From Acidipropionibacterium virtanenii (GTDB taxonomy: Bacteria; Actinomycetota; Actinomycetes; Propionibacteriales; Propionibacteriaceae), in the NCBI RefSeq assembly GCF_003325455.1, contig NZ_CP025198.1, positions 1,612,001 to 1,676,000 on the forward strand: 64,000 nt of DNA. The letters are read 5' to 3'. This document shows, piece after piece, positions 42,724 to 50,944 of this stretch (positions are counted from its first letter, which is position 1; each line of letters opens with the position of its first letter). A program made the position numbers and the translations under genes. The notes beneath the pieces were generated by a model that was not told where the DNA came from, ran no database searches, and was given only the letters and a program-made list of their open reading frames with translations.

Positions 42724-43959
42724 ATGAGCGTCATCCGCGATCTCGGTGCAGCCGGTGAGAAAGTGCTCGGAGCGGCCGGGCGGGCCGTGCGGGTGCTGCG
42801 CGGAGAGGGCCCGGCCGGGCTGGCCCGGCGCGGCGTCCGCGCCGTCTACCGGTCTGTGGGGGCGGCGAGCCTGGATCTCCCGCTGCGCGACGCCGACATC
42901 GCCGACTCCACCGTCCTGGACCTGTCGCTGCCCGCCGACCGGCCGTTCCGGGGCCGTCCCGTCGAGGTGGGCTGGGTACTCACGCCGCCGGCCGCCGGAT
43001 CGGGCGGCCACACCACGCTGCTGCGGATGGTCGAGGCGACCGAGCGCGCCGGGCATCGTTGCACCCTCTTCCTCCATGACCGCTACGGCGGTGACATCGC
43101 GCGGCAGGAGGCCGTGATCCGGCAGTGGTGGCCCGACGTCCGGGCCCGGGTGCGCGGCGTCGAGGACGGCATCCGCGGGGTCGACGCCTGCGTGGCCTCG
43201 TCGTGGGAGTGCGCCCACGTCCTGGCGACGCGGGGCACCGGGCCGATGCGCAGGCTGTACTTCATCCAGGACTTCGAGCCCTACTTCTATCCCAGGGGAT
43301 CGCTCTACGCACTGGCCGAGGACACCTACCGGTTCGGCTTCCGGTGCATCGCCCTGGGCGAGATGGTGGCGCGGGCGCTGCGTCGCGAGATCGGCATCGA
43401 TCCTGACGTCACCGAGTTCGGGTGCGACACCGCGGTCTACCGGCTTCTCGAGGAGCGGCCCCGTGCCGGCGTCGTCCTCTACGCCAGACCCGATGTGCCG
43501 CGCCGCGGCTACTGGCTGGCCACGATGGCGCTGGAGAGATTCCACCTGAGCCATCCAGAGGCCGACATCCATGTGTACGGGGACAAGGTGGGCGATCTGC
43601 CCTTCCCCACGATCCAGCACGGGCGGATGACCCCCCCACAGCTCAACGAGCTCTACAACTCGTGCCGGGCGGGCCTGGCGATGTCCTTCACGAATATCTC
43701 GCTGGTGACCGAGGAGATGCTGGCTGCCGGGGTTCGCGTGGTCGCCAATGACCACGCCGACGCGCGGGCCGATCTGGTCAATGAGCACGTCGCCTGGGCC
43801 GCACCCTCCCCGGTGGCGCTCGCCGAGGCCCTCGGAAGGGCCTACGACAGGCCGACCGTGGATCAGGCCGCCATCGCCTCCTCGGTGAGGCAGGTGGGCT
43901 GGACGCGGGCCCAGGCCGACGTCGTGCGCATCCTCGAGGAGGAGGTCTACGGCGCCTGA
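42724..43959 (+). CDS. WsaF-like (GT-B) glycosyltransferase, probably rhamnosyl-type
   Basis: This 411-residue protein has an N-terminal nucleotide-sugar-fold half with SGGHTTLLRM (about 97-106) and YFIQDFEPYFYP (about 178-189). The C-terminal donor-binding half contains a VTEEMLAAG (about 322-330) segment. The IQDFEP motif and layout match the WsaF family, first described as an S-layer-glycan rhamnosyltransferase. Donor and linkage cannot be fixed here. It is the first gene of the polysaccharide locus; its last 13 bp overlap the oppositely oriented flippase gene. Confidence 0.78.
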   Translation: MSVIRDLGAAGEKVLGAAGRAVRVLRGEGPAGLARRGVRAVYRSVGAASLDLPLRDADIADSTVLDLSLPADRPFRGRPVEVGWVLTPPAAGSGGHTTLLRMVEATERAGHRCTLFLHDRYGGDIARQEAVIRQWWPDVRARVRGVEDGIRGVDACVASSWECAHVLATRGTGPMRRLYFIQDFEPYFYPRGSLYALAEDTYRFGFRCIALGEMVARALRREIGIDPDVTEFGCDTAVYRLLEERPRAGVVLYARPDVPRRGYWLATMALERFHLSHPEADIHVYGDKVGDLPFPTIQHGRMTPPQLNELYNSCRAGLAMSFTNISLVTEEMLAAGVRVVANDHADARADLVNEHVAWAAPSPVALAEALGRAYDRPTVDQAAIASSVRQVGWTRAQADVVRILEEEVYGA

Positions 43960-45449
43960 GACGGCCCGGGGCCGCGGATCTGAGCCGTCCTGGCCAGCAG
44001 CCACCTGCCCATTCCCACCAGGTAGACGGCCACCGCGCCGACTCCGCCCACCAGCAGGGCGAGGAGCGGCCGGGTGATGAGGTGCGATGCCGTCAGAGCG
44101 ACCAGGCAGGCCGGGACGGTGGCCAGTGTCGGGCGCAGGCAGGCTCGCAGCAGCGCCACCAGGCTCACCCCGGTGGAGCGGATGATGGCCAGGTAACCGG
44201 GCAGGATGCACACGGCCGAGGCCCCCACGTGTACCCATGCGGCTCCCACGATCCCGTGGCGGCTCGTCATGACGATCATCCCGGCGGTGAGCACGACGAT
44301 GGTGAGGATCTGGAGCCACAGGACCGGGCGGCTGCGCCCCAGGGCGTAGAGATAGCCCGAGAACAGGTCGAAGAGGACCCTCAGCGACCCGTACATCCCC
44401 AGCGCCGCGAGGACGGGAACCGACGGAGCCCACCTGGCTCCGTAGATGACGTGGACCAGGGGGCCTGCGAGGGCCGCCAGCGTGACGCCGGCGGGAAGGG
44501 CCATCGACCAGATCACCGCGGTGAGCATGGGGAGGGCCCGAGCGCTGTCGGCGACCCGGGAGGTGTAGGGCAGGGCGATTGAACGCACCATCTGCGACAG
44601 GGCGCTCATCGGCCAGTTGGCGATATTGAAACCCAGGACGTAGAAGCCGAGAGCGGTGGCTCCCGCCAGGCGGGCGATGACGACATTGTCGACGTTGAGC
44701 AGGATCCAGGTGAAGAGGTTCGCTCCCGCGACGGGCAGGCTGAACGCCAGGACGGCCCGCCATCGGGCCCGGTCCAGACCCAGCCTGGGACGCATCCGGG
44801 TGGCGACGAACTGGAGGGTGCTGGAGACCGCCTGGGCGGCGACCCTGCCGATGGCCAGGGAGAGCACTCCCAGCCCCGCGGCGATGAGGGCGAAGGTCAC
44901 CACGGTGGAGACGATGAGGTCGACCAGGCTGATGATGAACAGCTCGCGCTGCTGGAAACGCCGCAGCATCAGGCCGTACGGCACGAGGGACACCCCGGCG
45001 AGCAGCAGGGTCAGAGACAGCACGGCGATGGCACCGGCCGCCTCATGGTCGCCGAGCAGGGTCGCGAGCCGGCCGCTCAGCGCGACGGCGGCGACGGTGA
45101 GGCTCGTCCCGCTGATGAGCCCGAAGGTGGCCACGGTGGGCGCGATCCGGTCGGGCTCCTCGGAGCGGATGATCTCGGAGGACAGGCCCAGATCCGCGAC
45201 CGTCATGAGGATGCCCTGGACCGTGAGGGCGACGGCGTAGACGCCGAACTGGCCTGGGGTGAGGATGCGGGCCAGGACCACGCCGACGACCACGCTGCCC
45301 AGCCGCAGCACGACCGTGCTCACCCCGCTCCAGGCGGCTCCTCTGGCCGCCGTGGCCCCCAGGCCTGCGGAGCCGGGCTCGGAGGAATCCTCGGCGGAGG
45401 TCTGAGGAAGCAGTCCCATCATCGAGCCTCTCGTCGTCCCCCGCGTCAC
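43947..45449 (-). CDS. Wzx-type polysaccharide flippase (MATE/MOP superfamily)
   Basis: This 500-residue protein has 12-14 membrane helices and the polysaccharide-synthesis signature ARGAAWSGVSTVVLRLGSV at the start of helix 1, followed by LARILTPGQFGVYAVA (about 60-75). Such proteins flip polyprenyl-linked repeat units to the outer face for polymerisation. The GTG at 45449 is taken as start because TAGACT lies 9 bases upstream; ATGs at 45422 and 45419 are alternatives. Its 3' end overlaps the convergent glycosyltransferase gene by 13 bp. Confidence 0.87.
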   Translation of the reverse strand: MTRGTTRGSMMGLLPQTSAEDSSEPGSAGLGATAARGAAWSGVSTVVLRLGSVVVGVVLARILTPGQFGVYAVALTVQGILMTVADLGLSSEIIRSEEPDRIAPTVATFGLISGTSLTVAAVALSGRLATLLGDHEAAGAIAVLSLTLLLAGVSLVPYGLMLRRFQQRELFIISLVDLIVSTVVTFALIAAGLGVLSLAIGRVAAQAVSSTLQFVATRMRPRLGLDRARWRAVLAFSLPVAGANLFTWILLNVDNVVIARLAGATALGFYVLGFNIANWPMSALSQMVRSIALPYTSRVADSARALPMLTAVIWSMALPAGVTLAALAGPLVHVIYGARWAPSVPVLAALGMYGSLRVLFDLFSGYLYALGRSRPVLWLQILTIVVLTAGMIVMTSRHGIVGAAWVHVGASAVCILPGYLAIIRSTGVSLVALLRACLRPTLATVPACLVALTASHLITRPLLALLVGGVGAVAVYLVGMGRWLLARTAQIRGPGPSQAP

Positions 45450-45458
45450 GGTGAGGGG

Positions 45459-45464
45459 AGTCTA
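45459..45464 (-). promoter_or_regulatory. -10 box (TAGACT), leaderless promoter of the flippase gene
   Basis: On the minus strand TAGACT ends 9 bases before the GTG at 45449. The same hexamer precedes serA. It gives the flippase a promoter separate from the upstream beta-helix gene, 58 bp away. Confidence 0.55.
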
Positions 45465-45507
45465 GCCCGGGTGGTGCTGCCGGCTGCCCGGAACTCGCAG
45501 GAGCCCA

Positions 45508-47079
45508 TCAGCCGGCGGTCACCGCCGCGCCCCTGGCAGCGGTGGCGGCGGGGGAGTAGCGGTAGTTGTCGCGCCACTCGGCCCAGCCCGGACCGCCCTG
45601 GACGGAGGAGGGTCCCCAGCCGGTGCTGAGGAAGCGGTTGTTGACGGCCCGGGCGTCACGGTAGGTGCCGCCCGAGGAGGGCTGATTGAGGAAGAGGTTG
45701 TAGCCGCCCCCCTCGATGAGGTTGCCGTCGACGAGCACCGTGTCGATGTCCTCCCCGGTGGACTGGATGAACAGGCCCGCTGTGACATTGCCGTCGGCGA
45801 TGTCGAAGCGGTTGCGGGTGAACCGCGCCACGCGGTCGGGGTTCTCGTCGCGCATGAAGTCGCGCAGGGTGGCGGCCTCGTTGTGGGACTGCCCGTAGGA
45901 TCGCAGACCGGTGACGTAGTTCTGCTCGGCGATCGCATCGTGCTTCATACCGGTGCCGTAGAAGCAGATGCCGCTGCCCATGCCGTGCATGTAGTTGCGC
46001 TGCAGGGTCCCGGCGCCGCGGAAGGCGCAGGCCGCGGCTATCTGCGAGGCGGGCACCCCGGAGGCATCGATCTCGGAGTCACGGATGATGATGCTCTTCT
46101 GCGAGATCACCGGGCAGGAGTCGGCGCCGCAGACGAAATTCGAGACGATGGCGGCGGTGCCGGATGCGGCGGTGGCGCCACTGCGGGGCTGGATGCAGGA
46201 GCGTTCGACGACGATGTCGCCGTTGCGCAGATCGAGACCGCCCACGATGCGCACCCCGGAGATCCGGGTACCTGCGGCGGGGGTCAGTGAACCGGTGTAG
46301 AGCGGCAGGCTGGAGCAGCTCAGGCCGAAGGGCGCCAGGCCGACATTCCTGGCATTGAGCTGCCAGCCCATCAGGCCCGTGGCCGAGCTGGCCGCCGACG
46401 AGGTCGACGAGTTCGCCGTCGGGGTGGTCGTGCCGGGGCCCGTCGTCGGGGAGGGGGTCGGCGTCGGGGTGGCCGGCGCCGCCCGGGTCGGTGAGAAGAC
46501 CGTGTCAACCCAGTAGTTGCTGCCGCCGTAGGTGCTGCGGGGGAAGGCGGAGGAGCGGCTGTTGGTGTAGACGCCGGCGTTGCGCGGCATGGTCATGGTC
46601 CGGGTCGTCCGGGCTGCGGAGAAGTACCGGCGGGTCGTCGAGTAGGACCCTGAGCCCGCGAATGCCGAGACGACGTAGCCCTTGCCGGCCGACAGTCTCA
46701 CCGGTGAGTCGAGTTTGACGTTGATCCAGCCGGTTGCCGAGGTCCTGGAGACCGCGACCCGGGCCAGCCGGGTTCCGGCGTCATTCCACAGCGAGACACT
46801 GCTGGGCGTGGTCCGGGGATGGGATCGCGCCTTGTAGAAGCGCAGCGTGCTCACCGTCCCGTCGGTCGACGGCGTGAACGTCATGCCGAGCTCGACGGGG
46901 ATGCCCTCGTCGACATGCTCGAGATGCCCGGGGGCGGATGTGCCGAAGGTGGTGGATGCGGTGGCGTGGGCCAGGTCGGGGGCGGCCGCCAGGACTGTGC
47001 CCAGCGCGGCGGCGGCCGCGAGGACGGTGATCGCGGTCCGCGCTGTCCGGCGGCGGGGGGTGGTGGTCGTGCGTGTCAT
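45508..47079 (-). CDS. Exported DUF4082 + right-handed beta-helix protein
   Basis: This 523-residue protein starts with a twin-Arg-like, Thr/Arg-rich N-terminus and a hydrophobic Ala stretch (about 15-40) that looks like a signal peptide. A DUF4082 domain (about 43-195; LRFYKAR, ARVAVSRTSATGWINV, YVVSAFAG) comes next, then a Thr/Pro/Ser linker (about 200-235). The C-terminal domain (about 238-515) has the repeated short beta-turns of a parallel beta-helix. That domain is clearly paralogous to the lipoprotein at 49141-50166. Beta-helix proteins in such loci can bind, cleave or epimerise polysaccharide; no catalytic residues can be named. It lies divergent from the fused glycosyltransferase gene. 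Confidence 0.72.
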   Translation of the reverse strand: MTRTTTTPRRRTARTAITVLAAAAALGTVLAAAPDLAHATASTTFGTSAPGHLEHVDEGIPVELGMTFTPSTDGTVSTLRFYKARSHPRTTPSSVSLWNDAGTRLARVAVSRTSATGWINVKLDSPVRLSAGKGYVVSAFAGSGSYSTTRRYFSAARTTRTMTMPRNAGVYTNSRSSAFPRSTYGGSNYWVDTVFSPTRAAPATPTPTPSPTTGPGTTTPTANSSTSSAASSATGLMGWQLNARNVGLAPFGLSCSSLPLYTGSLTPAAGTRISGVRIVGGLDLRNGDIVVERSCIQPRSGATAASGTAAIVSNFVCGADSCPVISQKSIIIRDSEIDASGVPASQIAAACAFRGAGTLQRNYMHGMGSGICFYGTGMKHDAIAEQNYVTGLRSYGQSHNEAATLRDFMRDENPDRVARFTRNRFDIADGNVTAGLFIQSTGEDIDTVLVDGNLIEGGGYNLFLNQPSSGGTYRDARAVNNRFLSTGWGPSSVQGGPGWAEWRDNYRYSPAATAARGAAVTAG

Positions 47080-47125
47080 GAGCGTGGGACCTCTCCTGGT
47101 GGGGGCGGTGGTCCGTGACGTAGGA

Positions 47126-47208
47126 GTGGATGCTGTCCACTCAGACAGCTGAGATTAAGATAACAAAAACCTGAGAATTTTGGAAGTCTTGGGCGCTGAA
47201 TTCTCAGG
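47126..47208. promoter_or_regulatory. Divergent control region with three inverted repeats
   Basis: The 257-bp space between the divergent beta-helix and glycosyltransferase genes is unusually A/T-rich around 47150-47185. It carries GTGGA...TCCAC (47126-47140), CTCAG...CTGAG (47140-47153) and a longer repeat CCTGAGAATT...AATTCTCAGG (47170-47179 and 47199-47208, 19-base centre). A minus-strand promoter TTCCAA-17-TATCTT (47185-47157) overlaps the left arm of the long repeat. An operator role is inferred. Confidence 0.4.
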
Positions 47209-47248
47209 AACCTACTGCCATGCTCACAAAATGGCCTCGGCGCCCGGA

Positions 47249-47254
47249 TATACT
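47249..47254 (+). promoter_or_regulatory. -10 box (TATACT) for the plus-strand polysaccharide genes
   Basis: A near-consensus TATACT lies 82 bases before the ATG at 47337, predicting a leader of about 75 bases. It is the only convincing promoter for the long plus-strand gene run from 47337 onward. Confidence 0.45.
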
Positions 47255-47336
47255 GGCGGAGCGCCGTGGGCCGCCCGTGGATCTCGCACACCGATGAGTG
47301 GATTCCCGTTCAGGATGTACACAGTCAGGACGAGCA

Positions 47337-49154
47337 ATGGACACGAATGCGGCCGAGTCGGTCGATCGATCCCAGGAGCCCCGGTTCGCGGGTCCGGACG
47401 CAACGGTCGACGTCGCCGTCATCGTCGTCACCTACAACAGCGCCGGAGTGATCGAGGGCCTGGTCCGCTCCCTGCGCGAGGATGCCGGGGATCTGTCCCT
47501 GCGGGTCATCGCGGTCGACAACGCATCGACCGACGGCACCCCAGACGTGGTCGCCCGGATCGCCGACGTCACCGTGATTCCCGCCGGCGGGAACCTCGGC
47601 TACGCCGCGGGCATCAACATCGGGATGACGGCGGTCGGCGCTGCCGACGATGTGCTCATCCTCAACCCCGACGTCCGGATTCTGTCGGGCTGCCTGGCCG
47701 CCCTGCGCACCCGGCTGCGGGCCGGGGCGTCGTGCGCGGTCCCGGCCATCCTGGACTCCCGCGGCGAGCTCACGCAGTCGCTGCGGCGCGAGCCGACCCT
47801 CCTCGCCGCGGCCGGGGACGCCCTGCTGGGCAGCCGGTGGCCCACCCGCCCCGGAGCCCTGTCCCAGACGGTCCGCTCGTCGGAGGCCTATCGCGGCGCT
47901 CATCCGATCGACTGGGCCACCGGGGCCGCTCTTCTCATCGATCGCCGAGCCGCCGAAGAGCTGGGGCGGTGGGATGAGCGCTTCTTCCTCTACTCCGAGG
48001 AGACCGACTTCTTCCACCGTCTGCGCGCGTCGGGCCGCCAGGCGTGGTTCGAGCCCGAGGCGCAGGTCGTCCACGCCGAGGCCGGCTCGGGCAGGCCCCC
48101 CGAACTGGTGGCCCTCACCATCGTCAACGCCGTCCGCTACGCACAGAAGCATCATCCTCGCACCGCCCGTCCACTGCAGGGCATTCTGGCCCTTCACGAG
48201 CTGCGCAGATGGCGTGATCCCGACCACCGGGTGGCCCTGCAGGCGCTGCTGTCGCGACGCCGTTGGGCGGGACTTCCGCACGCGACCGGTACCGGCCGCC
48301 AGAGCGTCGACCATCTCCTCGTGACCCGGTTCAATCTGCCCTCCCACGGGCCGGAGAGCCTCATCCGTGCCCGGGAGGGCTGGCTCCAGAACCGCATCGA
48401 GCTCTTCGAGCGCTACACCGTACCGTCGGTGCGCTCCCAGACGAACCAGGATTTCTCGTGGCTGGTGTATCTGGATCCGCTGAGCCCTCAGTGGCTCCTG
48501 GACCGGCTCGCCCCGCTGGTCGACGAGGGACTTCTCGTGGCGCGATACCGGGAGGAGGTGGGATGGCAGGACGTCGCCGCAGACGCCGGCGAGGTGACGG
48601 GTGGGCGGGGCGGGATGCTCATCACCACCAACCTGGACAATGACGACGCCCTGGCCGTCGATTTCGTGGATCGGCTCCGCGAGGCGGCGCTCGACGGTCG
48701 CCGCGGGGCGGTCTACCTGGCCGACGGGCTGATCCGGGTGGACGGCCGCCTCTACCGGTGGCGGGATCCGGTCAACGCCTTCTGCAGTGTCATCGAGACC
48801 TGGGAGGCGCCGCAGACGGCCTGGCGGGACTGGCACATCCTGCTGCGCCGGCACATGGCCGTGACGTCTCTGGAAGGCCCTCCGGGATGGCTCCAGATCG
48901 TTCACGGCAGGAACGTCAGCAACCGTATCCGCGGCCGGCTGGCCGACCCGGCGTCCTGCCGCACGCTCTTCCCGGGCTCCCTGGACGACGTCGAGTCCCC
49001 TGGTCGACACGATCTCCTGATCGACGCCCTGGTCGCCCGCCCGGCGCGGGAGACTCGCGAGATCGTCCGCGGCGCCGGCAAGCGGATACTGCTGGGAGCC
49101 ATGGGCAAGAACGGGCTGGAGCAGTTGAAGGAACGTTTCCATGCGGCGCGCTGA
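47337..49154 (+). CDS. Two-domain glycosyltransferase: GT2 fused to putative rhamnosyltransferase
   Basis: This 605-residue protein joins two enzymes. Residues about 23-260 are a GT2 of the rhamnosyl type: VIVVTYNSAG, VDNASTDGT, NLGYAAGIN, LNPDV, TGAALLIDRRA and FFLYSEETDF, all typical of GT-A transferases. Residues about 327-590 begin LLVTRFNLPSHGPESLIR and resemble the 'putative rhamnosyl transferase' family, with TTNLDNDDAL as a likely metal/nucleotide-binding site. It could therefore add two successive sugars. Donors are not evident. The stop overlaps the lipoprotein gene start by 14 bp. Confidence 0.8.
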   Translation: MDTNAAESVDRSQEPRFAGPDATVDVAVIVVTYNSAGVIEGLVRSLREDAGDLSLRVIAVDNASTDGTPDVVARIADVTVIPAGGNLGYAAGINIGMTAVGAADDVLILNPDVRILSGCLAALRTRLRAGASCAVPAILDSRGELTQSLRREPTLLAAAGDALLGSRWPTRPGALSQTVRSSEAYRGAHPIDWATGAALLIDRRAAEELGRWDERFFLYSEETDFFHRLRASGRQAWFEPEAQVVHAEAGSGRPPELVALTIVNAVRYAQKHHPRTARPLQGILALHELRRWRDPDHRVALQALLSRRRWAGLPHATGTGRQSVDHLLVTRFNLPSHGPESLIRAREGWLQNRIELFERYTVPSVRSQTNQDFSWLVYLDPLSPQWLLDRLAPLVDEGLLVARYREEVGWQDVAADAGEVTGGRGGMLITTNLDNDDALAVDFVDRLREAALDGRRGAVYLADGLIRVDGRLYRWRDPVNAFCSVIETWEAPQTAWRDWHILLRRHMAVTSLEGPPGWLQIVHGRNVSNRIRGRLADPASCRTLFPGSLDDVESPGRHDLLIDALVARPARETREIVRGAGKRILLGAMGKNGLEQLKERFHAAR

Positions 49155-50166
49155 CCGGAGTGGTGGGCGAATGCCGTGGCTCGCCCCGGCGGGCTTGACG
49201 GCCGCCCTCTGCCTGGCCATGGCCGGCTGTGGCGGACCCGCCCCGGGCAGTGCGGTCTCAGGGTCGCCGGCGCCGTCGAGTCCGGCGGCCTCGTCGGGGG
49301 GTCGGGCGCCCACCGAGGGGTGGACGATCACCGCGGCCAACGTCGGCCTGCGGCGCCTGGGCCTGCGCTGCGATGGGCTCCCGGCCTACCGGGGGCCCAC
49401 CAAGGTACCCGCCGGCACGACGATCTCGGGCCGGCTCATCAGCACCGGCCTGGATCTGTCCGCCGGCCGGATCACCATCGAGAGGTCCTGCGTCCGGCCG
49501 ACCACGGCGGCCCCCGGCATGCCGATCCTCGGCACCACGGACTACGACAGGATGCGTCCGCCACCCGCGAAGGTGATCATCCGGGACACCGATATCGACG
49601 GCTCCAGGCTGGATACCGGGTCCGCGGCACGGGCCACCGGATTCATCGGGGTGGCGGACCTGGAGAGGAACTACATCCACCGGTTCGGCAGCGGCATCGC
49701 CGTCATGAACGCCGGATCCGGACTCGACTCACTGGTCGAGCACAATTACGTCACCGGGCTCGTCGCGGTGGGGGACCCGGCCAAGGACGGCACCCATTCG
49801 GACGCCTTCACCGTGCGCGACTTCGATATCGCCAAGAAGCCCGGCCGGACGCTGATCGTGCGCCACAACCGGTTCGACTGCGACTCCGGCGCGGACACCG
49901 GCGCACTGTTCATCCAGACCTACGCCGGGTCGATCGGCAATGTGCTCGTGGAGGGGAATCTCCTCGAGGGGGGCGGATATCAACTGGGTCTCAATCAGGC
50001 GAACCACCCCTACAGTAATGTGCGTGCCGTCAACAATCGGTTCAGCGGAACCGGTTGGGGACCGGCCTACGTCCAGGGCGGAGCCGGCTGGACCCGATGG
50101 GAGGGCAATCATCTCCACGGCGCCGGCGGCGTGGGGGTTCAGGGCGCAGCGGTGGCCCGACCATGA
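49141..50166 (+). CDS. Beta-helix lipoprotein, paralogue of the exported DUF4082 protein
   Basis: This 341-residue protein has a signal peptide with lipobox LAMAGC (Cys about residue 30), a Ser/Pro/Gly spacer and a beta-helix domain from about 59. Aligned with the C-terminal domain of the gene at 45508-47079 it shares, in order, IERSC, IIRD, NY.H, GSGI, NYVTGL, NRFD, FIQ, EGGGY, LNQ, VNNRF and TGWGP..VQGG. It would sit on the outer membrane-facing surface close to the polymerisation machinery. The ATG at 49141 has an AAGGAA site; a second ATG at 49171 is possible. Function unknown. Confidence 0.75.
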   Translation: MRRADRSGGRMPWLAPAGLTAALCLAMAGCGGPAPGSAVSGSPAPSSPAASSGGRAPTEGWTITAANVGLRRLGLRCDGLPAYRGPTKVPAGTTISGRLISTGLDLSAGRITIERSCVRPTTAAPGMPILGTTDYDRMRPPPAKVIIRDTDIDGSRLDTGSAARATGFIGVADLERNYIHRFGSGIAVMNAGSGLDSLVEHNYVTGLVAVGDPAKDGTHSDAFTVRDFDIAKKPGRTLIVRHNRFDCDSGADTGALFIQTYAGSIGNVLVEGNLLEGGGYQLGLNQANHPYSNVRAVNNRFSGTGWGPAYVQGGAGWTRWEGNHLHGAGGVGVQGAAVARP

Positions 50167-50230
50167 GGCCGGACAGGTCGGCGGCGACGATGACGAGGGC
50201 CTCGCAAGGGTCCGGTGCGAAGGGCACGAG

Positions 50231-50944
50231 ATGAGTTTCCAGGCGGTGATGGGCACAGCGGCGCGACGGTGGTACGTCGTCGTGGCGGCCGTGCTGTGCG
50301 CTCTTGGAGTCGGGTACATGTGGATGCGGGACGGCGGCTGCTACAGCGCCGCGACGACGGTGAGCTTCACTCTGCCGGCCCGTTCGGCCCTGCTGCCCGA
50401 GAGCGGCCGGGAGGACGGGAGCGTCATCGCCTTCGCAGGGGCCGTGGCGGGAGAGATCAACCAGGGCAGGGAGCCCGCGACCTACGCCTCCGACGACGCT
50501 CCCCTCTACGGGGTGGGTGTGCGGCAGGGGGTGCTGGTAGCGATGCCGAACTCCGGCGGGCAGTGGTCATCCATGTACGCCAGGGCCGACATCGAGATCC
50601 AGGTCGTGGGGCGCAGCCGCGAGTGGGTGGAGATGACCCGCCGCGCCACCATCCAGAAGGTTCTCGCGGTGTCCAGGGAACGCCAGGTCTCGGCCTACTC
50701 GGACCCGCAGAGATTCATCGTCCCCACCGTCATGCCCCTCACCAGCGGCATTCAGCACGTGACCGTCTCCCGGACGGAACAGCTCCTGGCGTTCTGCGCG
50801 CTGGTGAGCGCCGGAATGCTGGTGGGCACCTCGGGTGCCGTGATGTTGGACCGGGCGTGGGCCCGGTACCGAACAGCCCAGCGCCGACCAGCCCAGTACC
50901 GAACAGCCCAGAACCGATCTGACGACGGAAGGCCCTCCGCATGA
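50231..50944 (+). CDS. Wzz/CapA-like chain-length protein 1
   Basis: This 237-residue protein has two membrane helices (about 12-30 and 178-198) enclosing an external domain, the topology of polysaccharide co-polymerases. The sequence is divergent: no clear Wzz Pro/Gly motif. The C-terminal cytoplasmic tail is short, basic and contains a 10-residue repeat. No BY-kinase domain or Tyr cluster is present. It overlaps the next, similarly built gene by 4 bp, so the two are probably partners. The ATG at 50231 has an AAGGG site. Confidence 0.65.
   Translation: MSFQAVMGTAARRWYVVVAAVLCALGVGYMWMRDGGCYSAATTVSFTLPARSALLPESGREDGSVIAFAGAVAGEINQGREPATYASDDAPLYGVGVRQGVLVAMPNSGGQWSSMYARADIEIQVVGRSREWVEMTRRATIQKVLAVSRERQVSAYSDPQRFIVPTVMPLTSGIQHVTVSRTEQLLAFCALVSAGMLVGTSGAVMLDRAWARYRTAQRRPAQYRTAQNRSDDGRPSA
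50866..50911 (+). repeat. 30-bp-period coding repeat in the first Wzz-like gene
   Basis: GTACCGAACAGCCCAG occurs at 50866-50881 and again at 50896-50911, and the intervening bases also resemble it. It encodes two copies of YRTAQ in the cytoplasmic tail. Such a short in-frame repeat could vary in copy number between strains without breaking the gene. Confidence 0.6.

Noticed and set aside
47325-49340. 671-codon minus-strand frame opposite the fused glycosyltransferase
   Set aside because: Shadow of a gene with strong motifs on the plus strand; its start and end have no ribosome site or promoter.
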